From Micromussa lordhowensis (lineage: Eukaryota; Cnidaria; Anthozoa; Scleractinia; Lobophylliidae), in assembly GCA_964020085.1 (NCBI GenBank), contig OZ026600.1, positions 3,087,901-3,151,900 on the forward strand: DNA of 64,000 nucleotides, given 5' to 3'. A program made the position numbers and the translations under genes. Within the stretch, counting starts at the first letter, position 1, and every line of letters begins with the position of its first letter. Positions 45,001-57,000 of the stretch are shown in pieces. Under the pieces are notes generated by a model, which saw only the letters and a list, made by a program, of their open reading frames with translations, ran no database searches and was not told where the DNA came from.

Positions 45001-48000
45001 CAATGCCGAGCCAACACTTTAACCATGCTCAGATTGCCTATTCAAGCACAAATGAAATTGTGGTTCGGCTTAGATGATGGCAAAATTCATCCATGCTGAG
45101 CCTTTCTTTGGCGTGCCTATGATTTAAATCCAAGTAGGGCTTGAAATAGTGCCGTCCAGTCATCCTGGACAAGTAGATTTTCCTTCTGTGCAAGTAACTT
45201 TTCATTCTCACTTGTCCAGTGGGAAAAGGATCAGGCAAGCTGTCTGCCAACTAAATCATTAAAAGAGCAAACTAAGACTTGCCCAGGGCCAGCAAAATGT
45301 GAGATCAACATGTACTTTTCCCAAGGGCAAGCTGGAATTCAAGTTTTATTTTTTCGAGACCTGCCAAGCCATGCAAATTTTGTTAGCGACTTGTATATTA
45401 CATGTAAATGAGCCTTACATTATCAAACTGTTCTACATTTTTTTTTTTAATCAGGAATCCAACAAAAGGCATTATTATCAACAAGGTACCAAGTTGTATT
45501 AATATGATTTTTATGATAATATAAAAGATTGTCTAGCATTTTAGTATAAAAAAGTTAATTAAATATGATTTCATTTTCCCCAATTGGGAATTACACTGTT
45601 AGTAGTAATATTAACAAAAACACAAGGTAACATTTTTGTGTGTTTTTCTGTAGCCTGGTGGAAGTGATGTGTACCATGGGGTAGTAAAGGACTACACTAA
45701 AGAGGTAAAGTTATTATAAAATGTAATAATATTACAACTGGTAGTTGTAGTAATTAAAATAAGATATATTAATTATTAATTACATATTGGGTGTGTCCAA
45801 AGGCGCAAAGAGGATTGAGTGAGTGAGTGTTATATGGTAAGTGTCAGTAGTTGAACTTTTAGATAAATGTTGATTGATGATGATTTTCACTGATAATTGT
45901 ACATGCAATTTGTGCAATTAGCAATCTATGAAAAATACATGATAACTAGTAAAGTAAGGTAATGAAGCAAGTGCCAGCAAGACACTCAGCACGTGGTAAT
46001 GGTCGACATTCCTGGAGCTTGTAATGTTTACCATAAGATCAATATGAGTAGATGGTGCTTGTCCATTGTACACTACCCCTTCCTGGTATTTTTGTTGTTG
46101 CACTGGCAGCCGGTCAGTACCATCTTTATTCTCTCACAGCACTCAGAACACAGTATGATGATCCCAGCCATTGCTAAAAGCTGGACAAAGCTTAGAATCT
46201 GATTCCAGCTTACTGTACTAACATTTAACACCACAATATGCTTCTCACCCCAGAAAATAAAATAATGTCTTGTATTACAGAGAGACTACATTTATTTAAT
46301 GGATAAATTTCAAAGGTATACTGTTCTAAGTGATCAATGTTTTAATTGCAATGTTTAGGATGTGACTCCTGAGAACTTCTTAAATGTTCTGAAAGGAAAC
46401 AAACAAGCCATGAGTGGGATTGGCAGCGGAAAAGTGATTGACAGGTACATGCACTACTTAACAATTATTATTCAACGTACGCGCGTTGGATATGAGATGA
46501 TAGATAGTCAACAAGGTGTGTAGGACTGAGTTGGCTATAATCATCTCATATCCAACAAGCACAAGTGAAAGATATTTTTTATTAAAAACACCCCCAAAAT
46601 ATAGAAAACTAAAACTAATTGTTTTTATAAATAAAGATAAGAATACCCATAAAAATTATGCATACACTTATGCTAATATCATATTTTTTCTGTAGAAAGG
46701 TCAATATCTATAGACAAATTGCATGAATAAAAGCAAAACACAAGCAGTTTTCCAGCAAGCTTGGTCTATAAAGTAGTTAATTATATGGCACACGAGACAT
46801 CATTTTGAAAAGAGAGAGATCCATCTTACCCTCTTGGGTAGCCAAAAGATAACAATTCAAAATTTGGTTCATCCAGACTGCTTGCTAAGCTATTAATATA
46901 TTAATTGTGAATTGTTTTGTTTGCAGTGGACCAAATGACCATGTTTTTGTTTACTTTACTGATCACGGTGCACCTGGTCTTATTGCTTTTCCAGAGAGCG
47001 AGGTGAGTATGATTAATATCCCACCTCTGCAGGTTTTATAATATCATGCCAGCTCTGTTTTGTAAGCGAACATGTAGAGCGTGAACACAATTCATGTACA
47101 GTACCGTCTGTAGAGGGTCTGTAATAGTTTGGTGGTTAGTGGTGGTTTAAGGTATCAGTGTACCCCAAATTTGATCATTTTTCCAAAAAAAATTTTTTCA
47201 CTTTTTCTGATAGATCGTATTGCAATCTTTCATTTAAAAAAAAATTCTATGAAAAAAGATTGATCCTAAGCAAAGTTATTAACAGAAAACGTTTCTTCCC
47301 ATTAATTATCTCTAATTGATAGCTGTCAACACGTTGTCACGAGAAGTAAACTTGCATCATGTGACAGACACAATGTTCGCGAGTTTCACACGTTTGTGTT
47401 TGTATTTCTAAAATTGGTCGTCAACGTGCTGCTTCGAGTGTTTTTATTTTAGATTGAAAAGTTTATGGTATTTCTATTCCATGTCGTCAAAGAAAAAATG
47501 AAGTCCGTGTCCTTTTGCAAGCGTGAAGAAACCTTCAAAGAGGAAAAAGGTTTCAAAATCATTCGATAAGGATCGAGCTGGTGTTTTAACTGCTAGCGAC
47601 CGAGGTTCCTACTTTGAGCAGGAGAAGTTGATTTCACAAGACGAGGAAGAACAAAGTCAATGGGTTAACGAGTTTATGAAATGCATTTTATCCTTAGCCC
47701 GATTCTCGCATTTCTCTAATCATGAGTTGTTTGGCGCTTTCGCCGTTCGAAGTTGTAAATTCTTGATCTGCACGCGTACATGCCCGTTCGTTTCCTTCCC
47801 TTGTTTATGAGAACGCTTTTTACTTGTCTTCGGCATCATTCAACCTGTTTCGTTGGATGGTGAATCTGCATTAGATAAGACATTTAAAACATGGAAAATG
47901 AAAAATTAAACAAAAATTATTTCCTTACTAACCTTATACACGAGCAGCGGAATCCAGATCTTCCAAAGGATATTTCCCTCCAGGAGCAACATTTGAGCCC

Positions 48001-51000
48001 GCTTTGTTATTGATATGAGCTCTATTGGTAAAGTAAACAGAGCCTTTACTTGGTCTATCAACGGGTAATAACTTTCACACGTTTTGTGTAATTATCTCAT
48101 TACACCGGAAGAACGCCCAAAAGTATATTTTTCTTCGTATCTCGAAACGAAAATTTCAGCAAGTGAGGCGCACATTTTGAGTTCGTTTCCGGCGAGTTTT
48201 CAACGTTTTTCGTTGAAATTTGGAGAGAACGTTGCCCGATAATCAGGCAAAAAAACTGTGTCAGGGAATTTTCATTTTTGGCTTCTTTCAAAAGTTATGA
48301 CCTTTTTAGTGAAGAGAATGCATGTTTTATCAACTCTCAAAGTTTAACTGCGTGTCAGAAACAAACCAGACAAGTAATCAAAATTTCCCGACACCGTTTT
48401 TTAGAGAAAGGTGTCAAGAAGACATAGCGATGTTGATCGTGTTCTCCCAATCAAATCTGACCGGAAGCGAACTTGATTAATGAACCTCTGTACTTTGGGA
48501 AATAGCACGCTATATTCGGAAAACCTTTTTTTTTTTATGTCGAGAATATACCTTCTTAATCTACAATTATTAAGCTCTCAGAAAATATATACTTTATTGG
48601 GGTTTGCGTCAAACGTCCGACTGTAAAGCGGGGCCAAAGAACGATGGTCATTTGGGGTACACTGATACCTTAAGCCAATTTTGAGTGCTGGTTTTCAGGT
48701 ATGTTATTCACATTTTATCTGGCAGTTTATGGTTAAGAAATTATCTCGCAGTTGCAGGATAATTCTGTTTGTTTTTGTGGAGGTCAATCAAACATCTCGA
48801 GCAACATTTGTGTTTCTGAACATCCATTACAGTGTAGACATCAAAATGTTTTGTTGGCTGGTTATGGAATGGAGTTAGGAACAATCTGGTCGTTCTGAGG
48901 AGAAACATGATTATTGAGCTACACGACTTACCTGTAATGTACACTGATGTGCAATGTGCTTATATTTTGGTTTGAGTATATCTGATGAGCTGTATTTTAA
49001 CATCGAAATGATGATAATCATCCTACGTCTAGTAGCCAAGGGCAGTTTCAGTTTTCAGGAGAAACAAAAGCAGTCTACAATTTTGAATGGACAAAATATG
49101 GCAGTTGGCGGAATGCATGACCTTCTCTGTGGTGAAGCATACTCAAGTGTCACTGCTGTCACATAGATCTTATTCCATAATAATTATTGTCAAAGATGGA
49201 GTGTTACCTGTAGCATGTCTTGAGCATATGACAAAGAAAGTCCCTGATGAATTTGGACCCAGTCGATTTGTGGAGGCATGGATGTACTGGCCTCACGGTT
49301 AATGTGCTTGACTCTGAATTGAGTAGTCCGGGTTTGAGGCCTGGCCAAGGGCATTGTGTTGTTTTCTTAGGCAAGACACTTTACTCTGACAGTGCCTCTC
49401 ACCTCCCAGGTGTACAAATGGGTGTTGGCAAATTTAGTGCTGGGGATAACCCCGTGATGGACTAGCATCCTATCGATGGGGGAGTAGAATTATTCCTAGT
49501 CACTTCTAGTCTGTTCCAGTCTCTCGGTAGAGGGCGAGCAAGAGAAGAAATGAGGGAGGACTAAGGCAAGGAATGGCAAGGGGCCTTTAAGAATTTCTTT
49601 AACAACCCTCTTCTGGTATAGCAGGAGCTGCTACATCTGTATACCCTCTGATTGGTTGGTTTTGATAGGACTTTCAACACTCAGTCAGTTCCCAATAGAA
49701 AACATACAGGCAACAGGAGAACATTTCCAGCTAATTGACAAGTTGACACCTCATTAAACAAGGACCCGCGCTATATAAGGCATAGCTCCTCCCCCTCTTT
49801 GTCACGCAATCTTTGTTTCGTAGTCCTAATCAAAGATGGCGGACAAATAAATCAATGCAACAAATAAAAACCTACACAATAAGAACTTAATGCGAGTGTA
49901 CATGTAGAACCACCCAAATTGTGAATTTAAGGAGGCTCGAAAGGGTTTTTAGGTGCACGCGCGCGCGCAATCTACACACGCCATAACTAAGATGCACGCG
50001 TCAGCTGAATCAGTATTAAAATCAGTACACCGGAAGTTAATGATGCGTAAAATCGCGCGAACCGGAAATAAAACCTGCGAAAAACATTTGTATTTAGCTC
50101 GAAAGTTTGCTCGGTGACCTATCTTGATTTTTTGCATGCACGCTTCATTCACGATGGCACTTCAAATATAAATGTTTCAGGGAAATTTATCTAGTAGAAT
50201 TTTCTGCAAGCCATAAAGCGCGTTTTTTAAAAATATATTAAATTCCACTAGATAAATTTTTTTCATACTGCCTGAAAAGGTAAATAATTAAGGGAGCTTT
50301 TTAACAAAGAAATAAAAAAGGTAGGTCACCGAATTAGTTTTTCAGATATTTTACAAAAACTGACATTTAGAGGGCCTTTTTGTGGACCTGGGGTGTTGCC
50401 ATGGTAACTGATATGACGTCATAAGCACCTTTATAATATAGTACAACTATAGAGGTCCAAGGAGACATATAGTTTGCCTACACCATTAAATATCCTTCTT
50501 TGTAATCTTTAATCGTTTAGCAAACACTACATCAACAAAAATACCCTTTCGAGCCTCCTTAACTTATAAATGTACTTAAATCCTGATCCTTCTGACGCTA
50601 ATTAAAGAATTTATCGAAGTAAATTTGAATTTCCCGCCTCTAACCGTATCGCGTGACCCGGAGATGTTGACAGCTCTGTGTCTAGAGTGAAATGACTGAC
50701 TGCTCGCCCAGTCCAAGGCTCCTTATATAGCGCGGGTCCTTGTTTAAACCAAAGGTTGCAAGAAAGGCTTACAGGCTCTCTCCCTTCCTTTCCTGTCCTT
50801 AGTCCTCCCTCCTTGTTTCTCTTGTTCGCCTTTATTCGCTGGTCCCCAACTACCGAGAGCCTAGAACACTGGCTAAGTCGTTTCATGCTACAGAAACGGG
50901 GATAAGCTCCAGCCTGATGGACCCCTTGGCTTGTATGCAGTCTTTACCCTCTCAGATACTCATGAGGCACCCAACTGCTGTTTGGAGGGACTTGTGGTGA

Positions 51001-54000
51001 GCTTGGGTCACTTATGTGGTTCATATGTGACACACATTCTACACACTGTTAGGATCAGCAAGTAGAAGAAGAAGAAGAAGCACCCTATGGTGCAAAACCA
51101 ATATTCTATGCTGTACAAAATATATGCATAATGGAGATAAATAAGGACAAATGGTTATGTGCATTCTTCCAGAATTAATTGTTTGTCTTTGTTTTTCAGC
51201 TGATGGCAAATGACTTGATAGATGCCCTTAATGAGATGTCTGAAAAGAAAAAGTTCAGTAGGGTATGACGAAGATTTTTGTTGTTGTATTTGTTGACTAG
51301 CAGTGAAATACGTCAATGATTAAAATGTAATCACTCTGCAATTCACCATATGTTTTTGGTCTTTTTTATACAACATCAATTAATTTGTTTTTCAAGAGGA
51401 GCCAGAGTCTGTGTCATTTTTTTAATCACGTGCAACACATTCAAATTACACCTCAAGCATGCACCTCCTAACAGTAGTTTATACCTTATGAAATAAATCT
51501 AATTTTGAAATCGGCAGTTCAGCCTTCATTCGTTTGATTCACGTTGTTCCTTTGGCTCTTTACTTGAATTGGACGATGACAAAAAGAAACACAGAAGGTT
51601 TGTGTTTTTCGCCGCCATCTTAAATCTACCACATGCTTTATTTCTAAGTAGTAGCGACAGACTTCAGTTGTTTGCAACACCCAATATGGCGACCAATATG
51701 ACGATTGGAGGATGAACACGTGCAAAGTATGCATGGATATTAAATTAACCCATGCTTTCAATTCGTGGTTTTGCTCATCTTGCAGTCTTAAGTTTTGAAG
51801 TCGTTTTTGATTGGAAATTATCACTAACAAGACTACTGAGGCTAATTTTACTTGCCCACCGGATCACCAAACTTCCATTTTCACTCGCCCAAGGGCCAAA
51901 TTTACTTGCACCTGCCAATCGAACCTGGGTTAATTTTTCCTGCCCTGCCACTGGGACTTGTTTACATGTATCTGCCCCGCAAAAATATGCTCATACAAGC
52001 TGATTACACAACACAGTGACTTACTAGGCTAACTAGACATGAACCTTCTACATATACGTGTCTCTGCAATCCAAGACTATGAAACCACTCTGCCCATATC
52101 ACAATAAATCATTTTACTGCTCATTTGAGATTTATACACCCTCAGTGAGCTCATAGACAACTTCTCAGGAGTGTTGAGCTTGTTAACACATGATGTGGAT
52201 TTGAAGAGATATACATGTAATTGGCATGCATGGTGAAGACTTCTTTACTATTACTACATGTATGCAACTAAGCTACCATCATCCTCTATAAGAAACAAGA
52301 ACCGCGGTGTGGTTGTAAACCGCGCTTTAAAAAAAACGCGGTTGGTGTGTGCCCTTCAGCAAATATACGAAAAAAGGAGTATCTGATTACATTCTTTGCA
52401 TAGCGCGATTTTGCGTGACTTGTAATCGGAGAATTTTGTTTACGTCTAATGAAAAAAATACCTTGACCTTTCAAAATAATATTTTACATATGGGTTTTTG
52501 ACTAGCACTAAGGCTTACTTTTTTTCCCCAGAAAATTCCACCATTGCTTCTGGCGAACTATACACGATCTTACATTTATCACCGTCAGCGTATTCCATGG
52601 CCAGACGTAATACCTTTTTAGCGCATTGAATATTCCCTTTGAAAGTGAACAGAAACAATGCAAACATTCCAGATTACAAAATGTTATGTTTTGCACGCAA
52701 AACGAAAATACAGCTCAACTCTGGATAATTTCAGCCTTACTAGCCAGCAGCTGGTCCCAAATTAGATGCTTTATCCTTGCAAATGTCCTGACGCCCATCG
52801 CCGAAGGGTTTTGGCCCAAGTTGGACCAAATTAACATTTTCTTCCTTTGGCCGCCATTTTTTTGTGTAAACAGTTAATTCGCTAACTTGACAAAACTCTC
52901 CTGAGGGGGGATATGACGAAAAGAGCTGAGAAATGGCCTGTAATTGGCTGATGATGACATCATCTGGTGAAGACAATTGGCCGTGAGTGGGAGTTTGGGT
53001 CTGCTCTCCGACATGACGAAAAAAAAAAAAAAATAAACCGAGTGCAAAGCAAGAAACCGCCCAGCCTACGGCTGCGCGGTTTAATTAAGAGTTCACATTA
53101 TGGTCTGTCCCTTGGGAGGCACGGTTGCTTCATGGTTAGTACACTCGACTCTGGATCAAAACGGTCCGGGTTTGAGCTCTGGCTAGGGACATTGTGTTGT
53201 GTTTTTGGGCAAGACACTTTACTCTCACAGTGCCTCTCTCCACCCAGGTGGACTTGTAAATGGGTACTGGTGAATTTAATGCTGGAGGTAACCCTGCAAT
53301 GGACTACATGTAGCATCCCATCCAGGGGGGAGTAGTAATATTCCTAGTCACTTTATACTACAGAAACTAGGATAAGCTCCAGCCTGATGGGCCACTTGGC
53401 TCGTATGCAGACTTTAACTTACTTTACCTTTTGAGTATATTTACCTACAAGAGACTCACGTTGGTCCATGTGTATTTCTTCTATTACTAGTTGGTGTTCT
53501 ACCTTGAAGCTTGCGAGTCAGGATCCATGTTCCACAAGAAATTGAAGAAAAATATTAATGGTATGTCAGGGGTGTCTGTCTGTAAAGCCCCTCCCTAGTC
53601 AGAAAAACGTCATCAGAAAGTATTTTGCAATAAGCAATTTGAGTTGCCTATTCCACTATATCAAAACAAGTGCTTGAGCACAACGTTTCAGACAGAGATG
53701 ACTGTGATTTGCGAGACACTGAAAGGTTGTACAGCAGGAATTGTTTCGAAGCGGAAGAAAAGTAAGAAGGTGGTCTCACAGCTGCAGGTCAAAAACTCTA
53801 ATCTTGTGATAACCAACCAGTCTCTCCCTACTGGCTGACAATGTGAGCCAGCTCAATAACTGTCCTACTCTCAAAAAATGTGTGAGACCAGAATTTAATA
53901 TTGTTTAACATCTTCTCTGACTTGGTGTAGTCCTGCCCGGAATGTTCCAAACGTCCTGTGATATTCAGAACAAACAGCATTCTGTAGTAGACTTTTCACT

Positions 54001-57000
54001 AGACTTTAACTTGTATTTTAAGTGTTCAGAGCAAAATAAGCATTGTTGCTGTTTTTACCAACATGATACAAAACTCTAGAAAATTCTTTGTATTATAAAG
54101 TTTAACGAATTTGTTGCCAGAAAGAGGCCTTGGCTTCTCAAGGCAGGAAAGTTACAGGAGCCTAAAGGCCCGTTTGCACAGGCGATTTTTGTCGCAGCAA
54201 CTCGATGCAATTTTTGTCGTGCTGAAGTTGCATCAAGTTTCAAACATGTTCAAAACCCCTGCGATATCGCGGTGACAAATCGCACTGAAAATCGCCCCTG
54301 GTTTGCACGTGCGATTTTGACGTTGCAACATTCGCACCACAAAAATTGCATCGAGTTGCCGCAACAAAAATCATCTTTGTAAACGGGCCTTAAGGTACCT
54401 AGGTTACGGCCTTAATTACTCCCCTCCCCCACCCCCCTCCCCTAGCACTGGCCCTTTGGAACTAACATTTAAGATGCATGCAGTTCTAAATAAGTCAGAA
54501 ACAAGCAACCGTTGTATTTTACTTTTGTGTTTCAGTGTATGCAACTACAGCTGCCGATCCCAACGAGTCTTCGTATGCTTGTTACTATGACAAAAAGCGT
54601 GGGGTATACCTTGGTGATGTGTACTCTGTCAGTTGGATGGAAAATTCTGATGCAGTATGTATTATAGCACCCATATCTAAGAAGTCCAATGTCCTGCACT
54701 CAATACGTATTTACAGAACACTTACACTACTTACAGTACTAATATTATAAACTTACATTTACACTTACATTATACTTCCTACTTACTCTACTTATACTTT
54801 CTCTGCTTAAGCTTGCCACAACACTTACAATAAGTATATTATAATCCAATAGCGCTAATTAAATTACAGTTGACCTACTTACATTGCTCCTTTTATTATA
54901 GATAAATTGCATAACCGTATAAGTTTTTTATCGTTATTATTATTGTCAATACTTAAAATGGCTTTGTCCCGCTTAAACCATCACACAGTGGTTGAGTCAC
55001 GCTCTTTTGAGTTGTCCAATGACAATAGCTTTTTCTTGAGTCATTGCCTTTGCAGCCGCTCTGGCTGCCTTACACTACCTCATGTTGGTCTCTATCAGGT
55101 CTTTCTGGATGCTTCTGTGTCACTTAATTCTAGGTCTACTGTGTGCCTTGCAGGTTTTTATCCATCACGTGGTGCACTATGTTCCTCTCACCCAGCCTTA
55201 GTGTAATAGTAACAAAAAAGTCCTAATAAATTTTGTGATGTACAATCGACATTCATGTACAGTTTCAATGATTTTGATTTTTGTGTCATTATTAAATGTA
55301 CTATTTAAATAAAATAATGTTGATTTGCAGGTGGATCTCAATAAAGAGTCACTCTTACAGCAATTCCAAATTGTGAAACGAGAGACAAATACCAGCCATG
55401 TCATGGAGTATGGAGAATTGGTTCGTTGCTTTGATATTATTGATTTCTTTTTTTTTTCCTTGTTGTCTATTTAATTATTTATTGCATGTTTTGGATTTAT
55501 GTGATTCGGAAATTGCATTGAGGATAATATTAATGACTGTATCAAGTCAATGGCACATCATGAATCATATTTGAAACTTGTGACTGCAGTGATATTAACT
55601 ACTTATTACCCGAGAGTGGGGTCTATACGGGAAAATCTCATACCGAGACCCTGCCGTATTTTCCCTTTAAGTCCGAACGTTTGAGGTTAATAAGTTGTTC
55701 ATTATATGGCTTTTTACTTGCTTTTGCACGCCCGTAATCGGCCCGTGAGCATTGCGGGAGAGTAATGCCCTAGTATAAGCCAATCAGAGGGCCCGTCATA
55801 TCGGCTACAAACGTAAGTCATAGAATAATATGCAATAATTAACTATTACTGACCCTTTTGAAATCACCACATTTATCGATAACCGCATTTCATCACACAT
55901 CAATTCATAATTTAATCTGCGATCTTTCCCTCTACATCTTCTCCTGAACAATCATTATGTGAAAAGAAAAAGCTCTTGGAGTGTCCGCTAAATACAGGAT
56001 TTGTGCAACAAAATGGCTAAATAATGCTGTCCATGAATGCAGGGTTAATTAACAGTAAATGTGGGAAGAACATTTAGGGACTCAAGCTGATGTCCACCTA
56101 TAAGAGGGTGTCGCTTAATATGCTGTCAGCTTAATACAAGTATCACTGTATCAATTTCAGGATTGGGATAATGAAGCATTAGAAGACTACCAAGGTGAAG
56201 GGAGTGGAAAAGGATCCGGAATTTCCCCCGAGGAGTACAAAGGGGAGCCAATTGTAAGAATCAGTACTGATCTTAAGAAACCAAGCTAAATAGTTCGCAG
56301 TACCAGCCTGAAATATAAAATGCTATAACTTTTCCAGTTAGCACCCCCCTCCCCCCCGTCCCGCCTCCATTGATAAAGTGCCTTCCTCTCAAACAAATTT
56401 CCTTTCTCTAAGCCAAAATGTGAGTACTGTAAATACCCCCTTATGCCAAAGAGACTTGTAGCTGGTCATGATACAAAAAGAACAGACCACCTGGTCACAA
56501 TCTGAGCATAATTGATTATTATTTATTAGTTCCCCTTGTAAATTTAGGGTCTCGGTCAACTGGACAAAATACTTTATTTTTTCGTTTTAACATTTAAGGC
56601 TGGTTTACTAGCCATGAAGTCGGAGTCGTTAGAGCGCTTATGATGTAGTGAAAATCGAAAATCGGAGTCACAAGCTCGACGCATTCAAAATCTGAAGAAT
56701 CCGAGCGTTTCCATTTTGTTCCGATTCCGGTTGTGTCTTCATCGCTTCATGATCCAGTGAAAGCTAGTTTGTCGGAATCGAAAGTAGAAGCGGAAGAACC
56801 AACCAATCAAAAGGCCCGGAATCAAGCATTGTGAATGGTTTATTCTTTCGCTTCTGCTTCCAACTCCGACAATCTAGTTTTCACTAGATCATAAGCGGAA
56901 TAGGTATTCTGCTTCCAACTCTGTTGGTTTTATTTTCACTACGTCGTATCACTGTGTTTTGATTACAACTCCGACTCCGTTGGTTTTATTTTCACTTCAT

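Larger units (their letters stand above)
49271..50950 (+). repeat. tRNA-type SINE split by a nested transposon stack, legumain intron 6
   Basis: The left piece 49271-49506 (GGCAAGACACTTTACTC, ACAGTGCCTCTCACCTCC, GATGGACTAGCATCC) and right piece 50876-50950 (CATGCTACAGAAACGGGGAT, AAGCTCCAGCCTGATGG) align end to end with the intact copies at 53114 and 59171. Everything between is a later insertion. Confidence 0.75.

Noticed and set aside
53114..53240. tRNA gene
   Set aside because: A and B box-like words are present but stems do not pair and the sequence continues into a repeated SINE body. The same applies to 12380, 49271 and 59171.
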